Assembly: GCA_963842125.1 (NCBI GenBank)
Contig: CAWJFE010000001.1
Span: forward strand, 1,488,001 to 1,552,000
Length of the DNA: 64,000 nucleotides
Source: CAWCWK01 sp963842125
GTDB taxonomy: Bacteria > Pseudomonadota > Alphaproteobacteria > Rhizobiales > CAWCWK01
Direction: 5' to 3'
The translations under genes and the position numbers were made by a program. This document shows, in pieces, positions 42,979-53,071 of the stretch (position 1 is the stretch's first letter; every line of letters begins with the position of its first letter). A model generated the notes under the pieces. The model worked only from the letters and a program-made list of their open reading frames with translations. It was not told where the DNA came from and did no database searches.

Positions 42979-43143
42979 GGCCCATGTGGCACTGCACAAA
43001 GCCGGCGGTCAACCACGTCCGAAGGCACGATTTGCCCGCGCCGGCGTTTGCCTTTAACGCTTTGGTAAGGCGCGTGGGCCGGGCGAGACCCCGGCCCCGA
43101 GAGCGCAAGCCGCTATACGCATGAAAGGATTCGATTTCCCGAG

Positions 43144-44136
43144 ATGGCCCCGCTACCGCTCATATGGCTTTTGGGAGCCCTCAGCGTGGGCGTCGCGGTG
43201 GTCGGCACGACGACCTACCGCTACTTGCGCGACGCGCCGCCGGAGGTCGTCGCCAGCGGCGAGGCTGTAGGCCGAGCGGGTGCGGTCGCTGCGGTCGGGG
43301 CGACTGTTGGCGCCGTGGAAACCTCCGTGCCGCTCGATGGCGCGATAGTGTCGGGCGGCGGGGACGGACGCCTCGCACCGTCGTCGACGCGGCCGATCGC
43401 GATCAGCGTGGCGGCGGGTGCCGTCGATATCGTCTCGAGCTTTTCAGCGGGTCCAGGCAGCTTCGCCGGTCTCTCCGCCGTTGCGGTCGAGGCGAGCCTG
43501 AACGGCGGCGCCTCGGTTCCCCTCACGATGCCGCCTCCGCCCAATGGCGCGGCTGGCCAGTCGGTGGACGCCGCCGACGCATCCGATGCGCCGACCGCGA
43601 CCGTGGCGATCGGCAAACCCCCCGTCGTCAGCGCCGATGCGACCTGGGGTCTCGACGGCGAGGGCGATCTCGTCGGCCGGGCGGACCAGCCGATCGCATC
43701 CGTCACCGTGCCGGGGCCGCTTCGCGCGGCGCGGGTGGACGCGACTGCAGTGCCTCGCACCGTCACCGATATTCGAACCGGGGGCACCACGCTCCAGGGG
43801 GCTCCGCTGGCCGAGGGCCGCGTGGTTCCCGCGCCGTTGCCGGCGCCCGACAGGGCGCCTGGCGCGACGAGTGATGGTCCGCGCGACACCGTCCTCGCAG
43901 AGAGGGCAAGCGATGCGGAGGGTGTTGGCGGTCCTGTCGACGCGCCTCCGGTCAGGGTCGCTGCTGCGCCAAGGGCGGAGGAGACACCCATCGAGCGCGT
44001 GGGACCGCGCGTCGGGACGAGCGCGTCGATGACGTCCCACGCCGGCAGCGGCCGCGCCGACTGCGCTGATCGCACCGCCCATCATCCCGCGGGTTTCGCC
44101 TCGAGCGAAGGCGGGAGCCGCGAAGACGGGCGCTGA
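43144..44136 (+). pseudogene. N-terminal part of a split LysM envelope protein
   Basis: A 330-codon frame starting MAPLPLIWLLGALSVGVAVV (signal anchor), then low-complexity Ala/Pro/Val/Gly sequence with an immunoglobulin-like stretch (PPVVSADATWGLDGEGDLVG and GRADQPIASVTVPGPLRAAR). Its last 30 codons lose the Pro/Ala character, while the next frame from about 44040 reads PTPAAAAPTALIAPPIIPRV then SPRAKAGAAKTGADPVRIV and runs directly into the LysM-containing frame at 44141. I read the two as one gene of about 590 residues with a frame change near 44040-44130; two separate genes cannot be excluded. Confidence 0.55.
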
Positions 44137-44140
44137 TCCC

Positions 44141-44914
44141 GTGAGGATCGTGTCCGCGCGGCGCGCGACGGCCGAGGCGCCCGCCTCGCCGGGCTTCCTT
44201 CAAGTCACGGACTGGCGTGCGGGCGGCGCGAAGGTGATCTCCGTCGTCGCCTCGTCCTCGGAGACCGCCATCGATGCGGGCGCTCTCGCCTCCGGGGTCG
44301 GGGTGCTGCGGCCCGGACCGAAGGTCATGACGGTGTCGCGCGGCATCGACGTCGCGTCCCCCATCGAGGTGACCGGGCGAGGCGAGGTGAAGATCGAGGC
44401 GGTCCGCACCGGCGCATCGCGCATCGTCGTGCGGGGCCGGGGCGCCGCCGGAACGACGGTGCGCGCCAATCTCAACGGGACCGATATCGGCGAGGTCTCC
44501 GTCGGAGACGACGCCCGTTTCGCCTTCGATCTGCCGGCCCGCATGTTGCCCGGCGCCTACGAGTTGCGCATCGAGCCGCGGGGCGTCTCCGTCGATGCCG
44601 GCGGATCGGCGACGATCGGCTTCACCCTCGATCAGGGCCTGCGTCAGACGCGCACCCGGCGCGTGACGCCACTCAACGCGCGCATGCGGGCCGAGACGGT
44701 GGCCGTCGAGGCGCAGCCCCATGTCGTCGTCATCGCACGGGGCGACAATCTCTGGCGCATCGCGCGGCGCGTCTATGGCGACGGGATCAGCTTTCCGACC
44801 ATCGTCAACGCCAATCGCGACCTCATTCGCAACCCCGATCTCATCTTCCCCGGCCAGGTCTTCGTGCTGCCGCTCCTGGAGACGCATCGGCTGGGCGATA
44901 CGGCACGGGGGTAA
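44141..44914 (+). pseudogene. C-terminal LysM part of the split envelope protein
   Basis: A 257-codon frame from GTG. It has Ig-like repeats (SPIEVTGRGEVKIEAVRTGA; GTTVRANLNGTDIGEVSVGD; AGSATIGF-like) and a C-terminal LysM domain (HVVVIARGDNLWRIARRVYG, then FPTIVNANRDLIRNPDLIFP and GQVFVLP), which binds peptidoglycan GlcNAc residues. It has no signal peptide of its own, which makes little sense for a wall-binding protein, and this is the main reason to join it to the upstream frame carrying the signal anchor. The gene stands alone before the ABC exporter. Confidence 0.6.
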
Positions 44915-44987
44915 TCGGGCCCATCGCTCCGGACAGGGTATGAGGGCTTGCTAAAACCGCCCGTCTGGCCCATTTGCGCGGTCACGC

Positions 44988-46979
44988 ATGACCGATGCCA
45001 CCCTCCCAGACGACGCCCCCAAACCGGACGGCGCCCACGCCGCCAAGCCGGAGGACGCCTCCGTCCGTAAGGGCCGGCGCGTCAGCGCGGAGGACGGCGA
45101 CACCTTCCAGACGCTGAAGGCGCTGTGGCCCTATCTCTGGCCGCACGACCGGAACGACCTCAAGGTCCGCGTCATCCTCGCGCTCTTCGTCCTGATCATC
45201 GCCAAGGTGATCAATGTCGGCGTGCCCTATCTCTACAAATGGGCCACCGACGCGCTGGCCGGCACGCCCGACCTGACGGGCCGCGAGGGCTGGACGCTGG
45301 CGCTTCTGGGCGCGCCCGTCCTCATCGTGATCGCCTACGGCGTCGCGCGCGTGGCCGTGATGGGCTTCCAGCAGCTTCGGGACGCGCTCTTCGCCAAGGT
45401 GTCGATGAACGTCGTGCGCAAGCTCGGGCAGGAGACGTTCGACCATCTCCACAAGCTCTCGCTGCGCTTTCACCTCGCGCGGCGCACGGGCGGTCTGAGC
45501 CGCATCATCGAGCGCGGCACCACGGGCATCGAATCGGTCGTGCGCTTCACCATCCTCTCGATCTTTCCGACGATGATCGAGTTCGTGCTGGCGGCCGCCG
45601 TCATCGCCTACCAGTTCGACTGGCGCTATCTCGTCGTGCTCCTCGGAATGATGGTCGGCTATGTCGGCTACACGGTCTGGCTCACGAACCTGCGCATCCA
45701 GATCCGCCGCAACATGAACGAGGCGAACAATGACGGGAACTCGAAGACCGTCGACAGCCTCCTCAACTACGAGACGGTCAAGTACTTCAATAACGAAGGG
45801 CTGGAATCGAGCCGCTTCGGCGAGACGCTGGCGCGCTACGAGACGGCCGGCGTCCAGACGCTGACCTCGCTCGCCTGGCTCAATATCGGCCAGAACGTCA
45901 TCTTCACCGCCGGCATGACGGCGACCATGGTGATGGCCGCGCAAGGCGTGATGGACGGCGAGAACACGGTCGGCGACTTCGTCCTCATCAACGCGCTGAT
46001 GATCCAGCTCTACCAGCCGCTCAACTTCATCGGCACCGTCTACCGCGAGATCAAGCAGGGGCTGACGGATATCGAAGCGCTCTTCATGCTCCTCGACGAG
46101 AACCCCGAGATCGTCGATGCGCCCGGCGCGAAGCCGCTCCGGGTGGACGAGGGCCGCATCGTCTTCGAGGACGTCCGCTTCGCCTACGACGCCGAGCGCC
46201 CGATCCTCAAGGGCCTCTCCTTCGAGGTGCCGGCCGGCAAGACATTCGCCATCGTCGGCCCTTCGGGCGCGGGCAAGTCGACGCTGTCGCGTCTCCTCTA
46301 CCGGTTCTACGAGGTCGGCGAGGGCCGTATCCGGATCGACGATCAGGACATCACCGACGTTCAGCAGCTCAGCCTGCGCCGCCAGATCGGCATGGTCCCG
46401 CAGGACACGGTGCTCTTCAACGACACGATCGCCTACAACATCCAGTACGGCCGGCCAGACGCCAGCCACGCCGAAGTCGTGCAGGCGGCCAAGCTGGCGC
46501 AGATCCACGACTTCATCCTCCAGCTGCCCGACGGCTACGAGACCGAGGTCGGCGAGCGCGGGCTCAAGCTCTCGGGCGGCGAGAAGCAGCGGGTCGCGAT
46601 CGCGCGCACGATCCTCAAGGCGCCGCCCATCCTCATTCTCGACGAGGCGACCTCGGCGCTCGACAGCTACACCGAGCTCGAGATCCAGGAAGCGCTGCGC
46701 GCCGTCGCGGAAGGGCGCACGACGCTCGTGATCGCGCACCGCTTGACGACCATCGTCGATGCCGACCAGATTCTCGTCATCGAGGCGGGCCGGCTCGTGG
46801 AGCGCGGCACGCATGACGAGCTGCTGCGCGCCGGCGGCCTCTATGCCGGCATGTGGAACCGCCAACGCGAGGCCGAGGAGGCCCGCGAGGCCTATCAGCG
46901 CACGATGCGCGATGCGGAAGGGTTCCTACCCGGCCGCCGCCGCGAGGACGCGCTACCGATCGAAGGTGAGACGACATGA
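44988..46979 (+). CDS. Atm1/ABCB7-type ABC exporter
   Basis: A 663-residue half-transporter (membrane domain plus ABC) that dimerises. Seen are six TM spans (about residues 60-350), the Atm1-family linker NYETVKYFNNEGLESSRFGE, Walker A GPSGAGKST, signature LSGGEKQR, and Walker B ILILDEATSALD. The YFNNE motif and the Gln-rich Q-loop context match the Atm1/HMT1 class, which exports glutathione-linked or heavy-metal-conjugated compounds and supports Fe-S maturation; the bacterial structural example is from Novosphingobium. The stop overlaps the psd start as ATGA (46976-46979), so it is probably co-translated with phospholipid synthesis genes, although no functional link is evident. Confidence 0.93.
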   Translation: MTDATLPDDAPKPDGAHAAKPEDASVRKGRRVSAEDGDTFQTLKALWPYLWPHDRNDLKVRVILALFVLIIAKVINVGVPYLYKWATDALAGTPDLTGREGWTLALLGAPVLIVIAYGVARVAVMGFQQLRDALFAKVSMNVVRKLGQETFDHLHKLSLRFHLARRTGGLSRIIERGTTGIESVVRFTILSIFPTMIEFVLAAAVIAYQFDWRYLVVLLGMMVGYVGYTVWLTNLRIQIRRNMNEANNDGNSKTVDSLLNYETVKYFNNEGLESSRFGETLARYETAGVQTLTSLAWLNIGQNVIFTAGMTATMVMAAQGVMDGENTVGDFVLINALMIQLYQPLNFIGTVYREIKQGLTDIEALFMLLDENPEIVDAPGAKPLRVDEGRIVFEDVRFAYDAERPILKGLSFEVPAGKTFAIVGPSGAGKSTLSRLLYRFYEVGEGRIRIDDQDITDVQQLSLRRQIGMVPQDTVLFNDTIAYNIQYGRPDASHAEVVQAAKLAQIHDFILQLPDGYETEVGERGLKLSGGEKQRVAIARTILKAPPILILDEATSALDSYTELEIQEALRAVAEGRTTLVIAHRLTTIVDADQILVIEAGRLVERGTHDELLRAGGLYAGMWNRQREAEEAREAYQRTMRDAEGFLPGRRREDALPIEGETT

Positions 46980-47674
46980 ACGGGCTGGCCGACACCATCA
47001 AGAAGACGCTGCCGGCGATGCACCCGGCCGGCACGCCCTTCGTCCTCGTCTTCGCGGCCGTCACGGTCGTGCTCTTCCTCCTGTGGCAGCCGCTCGGTTG
47101 GCTCGGCGTGGCGCTCACGGTCTGGTGCTACACCTTCTTTCGCGATCCGAAGCGGGTCACGCGGCTCGACCCCGATCTCGTGATCGCAGGCGCGGACGGG
47201 CGGGTGTCCTGGGTCGGCTCGGCCATGCCGCCGCCCGAGCTCGGGCTCGGCGACGTGCCGCTGGTGCGGGTGTCGATCTTCATGTCGGTCTTCGACGTGC
47301 ACATCAACCGCGCGCCCATCGCAGGCAAGATCGAGCGGATCGTCTATACGCCCGGCAAGTTCCTCAACGCCGAGCTCGACAAGGCATCGGAGCACAACGA
47401 GCGCAACGCCTTCATCGTCCGGTCGGGCGGGCGCACCTTCGCGCTCGTCCAGATCGCCGGCCTCGTGGCGCGCCGCATCCTGCCCTTCGTGCGGGAGGGC
47501 CAGGAGGTCGTCGCCGGAGAGCGGCTCGGTCTCATCCGCTTCGGCTCGCGCTTCGACATCTACCTGCCGGACGATATCGAGCCGCTCGTCGCCGAAGGGC
47601 AGCGCTGCGTGGCCGGCGAGACGGTGATCGCGCGGGCGGGCGAGGGCACGCGTCCGAAGTTCCGGACCGCCTGA
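46976..47674 (+). CDS. psd: phosphatidylserine decarboxylase, short type
   Basis: A 232-residue pyruvoyl enzyme converting phosphatidylserine to phosphatidylethanolamine at the inner membrane. It is the short form: a hydrophobic N-terminus (FVLVFAAVTVVLFLLWQPLG), a FMSVFDVHINRAPIAGKIER core, and the self-cleavage site in RFGSRFD near the C-terminus (Gly-Ser; the Ser becomes the pyruvoyl group), where E. coli has LGST. It is 1 nt upstream of pssA; in alphaproteobacteria psd-pssA is the usual pair. Regulation not visible. Confidence 0.95.
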   Translation: MNGLADTIKKTLPAMHPAGTPFVLVFAAVTVVLFLLWQPLGWLGVALTVWCYTFFRDPKRVTRLDPDLVIAGADGRVSWVGSAMPPPELGLGDVPLVRVSIFMSVFDVHINRAPIAGKIERIVYTPGKFLNAELDKASEHNERNAFIVRSGGRTFALVQIAGLVARRILPFVREGQEVVAGERLGLIRFGSRFDIYLPDDIEPLVAEGQRCVAGETVIARAGEGTRPKFRTA

Positions 47675-47675
47675 C

Positions 47676-48464
47676 GTGACGCTGGAACCCGCCCCGGAGA
47701 GCCGGCCGCGCCGCCTTTCCATCCGCACGCTTCTGCCGAGCATGGTCACGCTGCTCGCGCTCTGCATCGGCCTCACCGCCATCCGCTTCGGCGTCGAGGG
47801 GCGGTTCGACATGGCGGTCTATGCGATCGTCTTCGCCGCGATCCTGGATGCCGTGGACGGTCGCCTGGCCCGCGCGTTGAAATCGACGTCGAAGTTCGGC
47901 GCCGAGCTCGACAGCCTGGCCGACTTCGTCAACTTCATGGTCGTGCCGGCCGTGCTGCTCTTCATCTGGGTGCTGCACGAGTTGGGGAATATCGGCTGGC
48001 TGGCCGCGCTTCTCTACGCCATCTGCGGCGCGCTGCGGCTCGCGCGGTTCAACGTCGCGCTCGATGTGGACAAGCCGGAATGGCAGGTCGACTATTTCTC
48101 GGGCGTACCGGCGCCATCGGGCGCCTGTCTCGTGCTCTTCCCGCTCTACGTGAATCTGCTCGGATTCGAGGCGGCGCATTCGCCTTGGCTTGTTCTCGTC
48201 TTCACGCTCGTCGTCGGCGCGCTGATGGTCAGCAAGATTCCGACCTTCTCCATGAAGCGGGTCGGCCAGAGGGTCGATCGGGAAGCGGTCGTCTTGCTTC
48301 TTCTCGCGCTCGTCGCCTTTCTCGGGCTCCTCATCAGCTTCCCCTTCACGGTGCTGACGGTTTGCTCGCTGATCTACATCACCCTCGTTCCCATCGCCGC
48401 GCTGCGCTTCCGCAAGCGCGCGGCGCAGGATGGGTTGCCGGGCGGGCCGACCGCACCCAGCTAA
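47676..48464 (+). CDS. pssA: CDP-diacylglycerol-serine O-phosphatidyltransferase
   Basis: A 262-residue integral membrane enzyme making phosphatidylserine from CDP-diacylglycerol and serine. The CDP-alcohol phosphotransferase motif D-G-x2-A-R-x8-G-x3-D-x3-D is exact: DAVDGRLARALKSTSKFGAE then LDSLAD. There are about eight hydrophobic spans. The start is GTG at 47676, 1 nt after psd. Its product is the substrate of Psd, so the pair completes phosphatidylethanolamine synthesis. Confidence 0.95.
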   Translation: MTLEPAPESRPRRLSIRTLLPSMVTLLALCIGLTAIRFGVEGRFDMAVYAIVFAAILDAVDGRLARALKSTSKFGAELDSLADFVNFMVVPAVLLFIWVLHELGNIGWLAALLYAICGALRLARFNVALDVDKPEWQVDYFSGVPAPSGACLVLFPLYVNLLGFEAAHSPWLVLVFTLVVGALMVSKIPTFSMKRVGQRVDREAVVLLLLALVAFLGLLISFPFTVLTVCSLIYITLVPIAALRFRKRAAQDGLPGGPTAPS

Positions 48465-48509
48465 AGGGGATCGCACGGGGTGGGGCGCGTCAGACGAGAT
48501 GCCGACATC

Positions 48510-49688
48510 ATGCTTCCACACCTCGCCCGCTGCCTCTTCCTATCCCTCTTCGTCACCTTGGCGCCGCTCGGCGTGATGGCCGAAGAGCGCCAGACCGCAC
48601 TTCGCCAGCTCTTCGAAGCACCGGCGGCCGAAGCCGAGTGGTTCACCCAGGATTTTCTGAACGCCGTGCCGGCCGCGACGGTCGATCGGATCGTCGCGGG
48701 TCTGCGCACGGACTTCGGCGACCTGCGCACCATCGCGCTCGATGGCGACGCCGGTACGCTCTCGCTCGAGCGGGCGGAGGTGCCGGTCAACATCACGCTC
48801 GATGCCGAGGGGCGGATCGCCGGCCTCTTCTTCGGCCCGCCCCGCGCGATGGAAACCGACCCTGCCCGGTTCGCCGACACGTTGAGGGCGGCGGCGCTTG
48901 GAGACGTCGCGCTCCTCGTTCGCGTCGGCGGTGTCGATCTCGTCGCCGAGAAGGCGGACGAGGCGTTGGCCGTCGGCTCGGCGTTCAAGCTCTTCGTCCT
49001 GCGGGCCTATGAGGATGCGATCGCGCGCGGCGACATCCAGCGCGCCGATGTCGTGATGCTGGAGGAAGCCGACGGCTCGCTGCCCTCCGGTATCCTCCAG
49101 AACGCACCGGCGGGCCTGCCCGTCACGCTCGAGACGTTGGCGACGCTGATGATCCAGATCAGCGACAACACCGCCACCGACGCCCTCATCCGTGTCCTCG
49201 GGCGCGACACCATCGAGGCGATCTCACCGCGTAACGTCCCGTTTCTGACGACGGGTGAGGCGTTTCGGTTGAAGGCGAGGGCGGAGCGCTCGAATTTCGA
49301 CGCCTTCGTCGGCGGCTCGGCCGAGGAACGCCGCGCCGTTCTCGACAACCTCATCGGAGCGCCGCTCCCCGCCATAGGCGATCTGCGGACCGAGACGACC
49401 TGGGAGGTCGAGTGGTTCGCGACCGCGCGCGAGCTTTGCGATCTCCTCGACACACTTGCCGACGCACCGGCCATGACGCTGCCGACGACGGCGCCCCTCA
49501 AGGCGGAAGACTGGGCGCAGGCCGCCTTCAAGGGCGGCTCGGAGCCCGGCGTTCTCAACCTGTCGGCCCGCGCCACCCGGCAGGACAGCACGCCGGCTTG
49601 CGTCGTCTTCACGGCGAATGCCGACGAGGCGCAGCCCGACGAGCGGCTCGCCCTCCTCTTCGCCGCGCTCGCCAGCGCGCTTCGCTGA
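48510..49688 (+). CDS. class A beta-lactamase-like serine hydrolase
   Basis: A 392-residue exported protein: signal peptide to about residue 24 (LAPLGVMA-EE), an N-terminal domain of about 110 residues (LpqF/Cpe-like), then a penicillin-recognising fold with S157-AFK160, S218-DN in ISDNTATD, and KGG in AAFKGGSEPG near 357. The family (PF13354, serine hydrolase) contains carbapenemase-like and transpeptidase relatives as well as non-lactamase hydrolases, so resistance should not be assumed. The ATG at 48510 gives a normal signal peptide; an upstream GTG adds 10 residues. It is convergent with the RND gene (4 nt gap). Confidence 0.85.
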   Translation: MLPHLARCLFLSLFVTLAPLGVMAEERQTALRQLFEAPAAEAEWFTQDFLNAVPAATVDRIVAGLRTDFGDLRTIALDGDAGTLSLERAEVPVNITLDAEGRIAGLFFGPPRAMETDPARFADTLRAAALGDVALLVRVGGVDLVAEKADEALAVGSAFKLFVLRAYEDAIARGDIQRADVVMLEEADGSLPSGILQNAPAGLPVTLETLATLMIQISDNTATDALIRVLGRDTIEAISPRNVPFLTTGEAFRLKARAERSNFDAFVGGSAEERRAVLDNLIGAPLPAIGDLRTETTWEVEWFATARELCDLLDTLADAPAMTLPTTAPLKAEDWAQAAFKGGSEPGVLNLSARATRQDSTPACVVFTANADEAQPDERLALLFAALASALR

Positions 49689-49692
49689 GCGC

Positions 49693-52600
49693 CTACTCCG
49701 CCGCGTCGAGAACCGCGACGCGCGCCGGGCGCGGGGTTCCCATGGGCGGGAAGCTCGGCTCGGCCCGCTTCGGCCTGGTGATGTCCTTGTCGGCCGGGCG
49801 ATGCGCGACGGCGTTGCCGGGGGTCGGCATCAGTTCGAGCTTCTCGGCCGCCGCCGGCTTGCGGCGGCGCACGAAGCTCCACACCCGGAGGATGCGCGCC
49901 TTGTAGAGCGACGGCGCGACCAGCATCACCGGCACCACGACCAGCGTCAGGATGGTCGAGAAGCCGAGGCCGAAGATGATCGCGGTCGCGAGCTGCACCC
50001 ACCATGTCGACGTTACGCCGCCGATGGTGATGGTCTGCGTGAAGACGTCCGGCGTGATCTGAAGCGCCATCGGCACCAGGCCGACGATCGTCGTGCCCGT
50101 CGTGAGGAGGATCGGGCGGATGCGCTGCCCGGCGGTCTTCAGCATGGCCTCGCGCGGCTCGATACCCTCGTCGCGCAGCTGGTTGAACGTGTCGATGAGG
50201 ATGATCGCGTTGTTCACGACGATGCCCGCCAGCGCGATGACGCCCGTGCCGGTCATGATGATCGAGAACTTTTGGCCGGTCAGGTAGAGTCCCAGCAGCA
50301 CGCCCATCACCGACATCACGACGGTGGAGAGCGTCACGAAGGCCTGCCAGAACGAGTTGAACTGCGTGACGAGGATGATGAACATCAAGAAGAGCGACGC
50401 GACCATGGCCTGCATGAGGAAGGCCTGGCTCTCGGCCTGATCCTCGTCGCCGCCGACGAAGCCGGCCGTGATGGTGGCCGGCAGGTTGCCCTCGTCGAGC
50501 CAGGCCTGGACCTCGGCGATCTTGTCGTTCTTGTCGACGCCGGTGATCGCGTTGGCCTTCACCGTCATCGCATAGCGCTGATCGATCCGGGTGATCGAGG
50601 AGACCTGGGGCTGCGCTTCCCGGGTGACGAAGTTGGCGATGGGCACGAGCCCGGAGGGCGTGCGGACCTTGAGCTGGTCGATCTGGTCGATCGAGCGCTC
50701 CTCGACCGGCAGGCGCAGGCGAATGTCGACCTCGTCGTCGCTATCGTCGGGGCGATAGCTGCCCATAAGGACGCCGTTGGTCGCCAGCTGGATCATCGAG
50801 CCGACGGTGACCGTGTCGGTGCCGTAGCGGCCCGCCTCGGCGCGGTCGACGTCGTACTGCCACTCGATGCCGGGGAGCGGGCGCGAATCCTCGATCTCCT
50901 GCAGCCCTTCGAGCGAGTTGATGAAGCGACGCGCGTCGGTCGTCGCGGTCCGGACCGCGTCGTAGTTGTTGCCCGTCAGCTGCAACTGGACGTCCTTGCC
51001 CGTGGGCGGTCCGCCCTCGATCTGCTTGAGCTCGACCCGAATGCCGGCGATATCGGCGACGGAGGCGCGGATATCGGTGAAGATCTCCTCGGCGACGCGC
51101 CGGTCGTTGAAGTTCTCCAACTCGAGCGTGATCTGGCCGATCGTGTCGGCGGGCTTGTCCTGGCCGAGGCCGCCACCGCCGCCTCCGCCGCCGCCCTCGG
51201 TCTTCATCAGCACGTCCTCGACGCCATCGATGCGGAGGATCTCGTATTCGACCTCGGCAACGAGATCGCGCTTCTCGGTCGCCGAGAGGTTGCCGCGCGC
51301 CGAGATCTGCACGACGGCCTGCTCGGGCTCCTCGTCGACGAAGAATTGGACGCCGGCAGCGTTCGCGCCGAACTGCATCACGATGGCGTAGGCACCGAAG
51401 AGGGCAAGTGCGACGACGATGGCCGGCATGCCGATGAAGCCGTCGAGGAGGCGGATATAGCCGCCCGTCGCGCCCCTGAGATCGCGCGGGTCCATCTTGG
51501 AATCGCGGCCGAGCGCACGGGCTTCCTCGGAGACCTCGCCGGGCTTCACCCGCGGGCCGATGACGGCGCCGAGCGTGGGGAGGAAGATCATCGCCGTGAA
51601 GAGCGAGGCCGACAGGACGATGATGACCATGATCGGCAGGTTCGACATGAACTGCCCCGCCACGCCCGGCCACAGGAGGAGCGGCAGGAAGGCGGCGAGC
51701 GTCGTCGCGGTCGACGAGACGATCGGCCAGAACATCTGCTGCGCGGCGCGGATATAGGCCTCGCGCTTATGAAGACCCTCGGCCATCTTCCGGTCGGCGT
51801 ATTCCGTGATGACGATGGCGCTGTCGACCAGCATGCCCACCGTGAGGACGAGGCCGAACATGACCATCGTGTTGAGCGTCAGGTCGGTGAACGTCGTCAG
51901 GAAGAGGAAGCCGAGCATGAACGAGGTCGGGATCGCGATCGCGACGAGGAGCGCCGGCCGGACGCCCAGCGTCGCCAGGAGCACGATGAAGACGAGCGCG
52001 ATGGCCGTCAGGATCGAGGCCTGGAGCGAGCCCAACGTCTCGAAGATCGAGGACGACTGGTCGAGCATGTAGTCGACCTTGATGACCTCGGGCCAGTCGG
52101 CCGAAACCTGCTCGGCGACCGCGCGAACGGCCATGTTGTTCTCGATGATGTTCTCGCCGAGCCGCTTGACGACCTCGACCGCTATGGCCGGCTGGCCGTT
52201 GACGCGCGTGAAGGTCTCGGCATCCTTGAAGGTGCGGCGGATGTCGGCCAGATCGCCGAGCGTGACGACGCCGTCGCCGTTCTCGGTCACCTTCACGGGC
52301 AGGCTCATCACGTCCTGCGCGGTCTCGAAGAGGCCGGGGACCTTGATGTTGAAGCGGCCCTCGCCGGTGTCGAGCGTGCCAGCCGGCACGAGCTGGTTGT
52401 TGTTGCGCACGGCCTGCAGCAACTCGGCCTGCGCGATGTTGTAGCTCTCCAGACGCGTGTTATCGACGATGACCTCGAGGAGTTCCTCGCGCTGGCCGGT
52501 CAGATTGGCCTCCAGCACCGTCGGGACCTGCTCGATCGCGTCCTGCAGGATCTTGGCGTGCGTGTAGAGCGTGCGCTCGGGCACCGGGCCGGAGAGCGCG

Positions 52601-53025
52601 ATGGTGATCGTCGGCACGAGATTGAAGTTCGTCTCCGTGATCGTCGGCTCGTCGGCGTCGGCTGGGAGCTGGCCCTTGGCCTTGTCGACCTCGGCGCGCA
52701 CATCGTCGAGCGCGGCGTCCTTGTCGAAATCGGCGGCGAACTCCAGGAGGATGCCTGCGTGGCCCTCGGACGCGATGGCCTGCATCTCCTTCAGCCCGTC
52801 GAGGCTGGAGAGCGCGGTCTCCATCGGGCGCACGAGCAGGCGCTCGCTGTCCTCCGGGCTCACCCCCTGCTGGCTGACCGAGATGTAGAAGACCGGAACG
52901 TCGATATCCGGGTTCGATTCCTTGGGGATCGTGATGTAGCTCATCACGCCGCCGACGATCATGAAGAGCATCAGCGTCAGGACGGTGCGCGGGCGGCGCA
53001 GGATCGCGCCAAGGGCGTTCTTCAT
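49693..53025 (-). CDS. RND efflux transporter permease
   Basis: A 1110-residue inner-membrane RND pump (HAE-like): first TM (TVLTLMLFMIVGGVMSYITI), large periplasmic loops, twelve spans in total and the C-terminal GVTSTWWVQLATAIIFGLGF. The TM4 motif reads GMLVDSAIVITEYA, one Asp where AcrB has two (LVDDAIV). A loop of about nine consecutive glycines occurs at about residues 612-620 (TEGGGGGGGGG). Its substrate (drug, metal or lipid) is unknown; no outer-membrane channel gene is adjacent. It lies downstream of the broken adaptor gene by 46 nt and shares its promoter region with padR. Confidence 0.93.
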   Translation of the reverse strand: MKNALGAILRRPRTVLTLMLFMIVGGVMSYITIPKESNPDIDVPVFYISVSQQGVSPEDSERLLVRPMETALSSLDGLKEMQAIASEGHAGILLEFAADFDKDAALDDVRAEVDKAKGQLPADADEPTITETNFNLVPTITIALSGPVPERTLYTHAKILQDAIEQVPTVLEANLTGQREELLEVIVDNTRLESYNIAQAELLQAVRNNNQLVPAGTLDTGEGRFNIKVPGLFETAQDVMSLPVKVTENGDGVVTLGDLADIRRTFKDAETFTRVNGQPAIAVEVVKRLGENIIENNMAVRAVAEQVSADWPEVIKVDYMLDQSSSIFETLGSLQASILTAIALVFIVLLATLGVRPALLVAIAIPTSFMLGFLFLTTFTDLTLNTMVMFGLVLTVGMLVDSAIVITEYADRKMAEGLHKREAYIRAAQQMFWPIVSSTATTLAAFLPLLLWPGVAGQFMSNLPIMVIIVLSASLFTAMIFLPTLGAVIGPRVKPGEVSEEARALGRDSKMDPRDLRGATGGYIRLLDGFIGMPAIVVALALFGAYAIVMQFGANAAGVQFFVDEEPEQAVVQISARGNLSATEKRDLVAEVEYEILRIDGVEDVLMKTEGGGGGGGGGLGQDKPADTIGQITLELENFNDRRVAEEIFTDIRASVADIAGIRVELKQIEGGPPTGKDVQLQLTGNNYDAVRTATTDARRFINSLEGLQEIEDSRPLPGIEWQYDVDRAEAGRYGTDTVTVGSMIQLATNGVLMGSYRPDDSDDEVDIRLRLPVEERSIDQIDQLKVRTPSGLVPIANFVTREAQPQVSSITRIDQRYAMTVKANAITGVDKNDKIAEVQAWLDEGNLPATITAGFVGGDEDQAESQAFLMQAMVASLFLMFIILVTQFNSFWQAFVTLSTVVMSVMGVLLGLYLTGQKFSIIMTGTGVIALAGIVVNNAIILIDTFNQLRDEGIEPREAMLKTAGQRIRPILLTTGTTIVGLVPMALQITPDVFTQTITIGGVTSTWWVQLATAIIFGLGFSTILTLVVVPVMLVAPSLYKARILRVWSFVRRRKPAAAEKLELMPTPGNAVAHRPADKDITRPKRAEPSFPPMGTPRPARVAVLDAAE

Positions 53026-53071
53026 CGCACGGAAATCCTTAGGAGCCGGGTATTGGCGAGCACGGGTCGGG

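Noticed and set aside
48510..49688. Calling the serine hydrolase a beta-lactamase resistance gene
   Set aside because: The SxxK/SDN/KGG triad is shared with non-lactamase hydrolases, and there is an extra N-terminal domain; resistance cannot be inferred.
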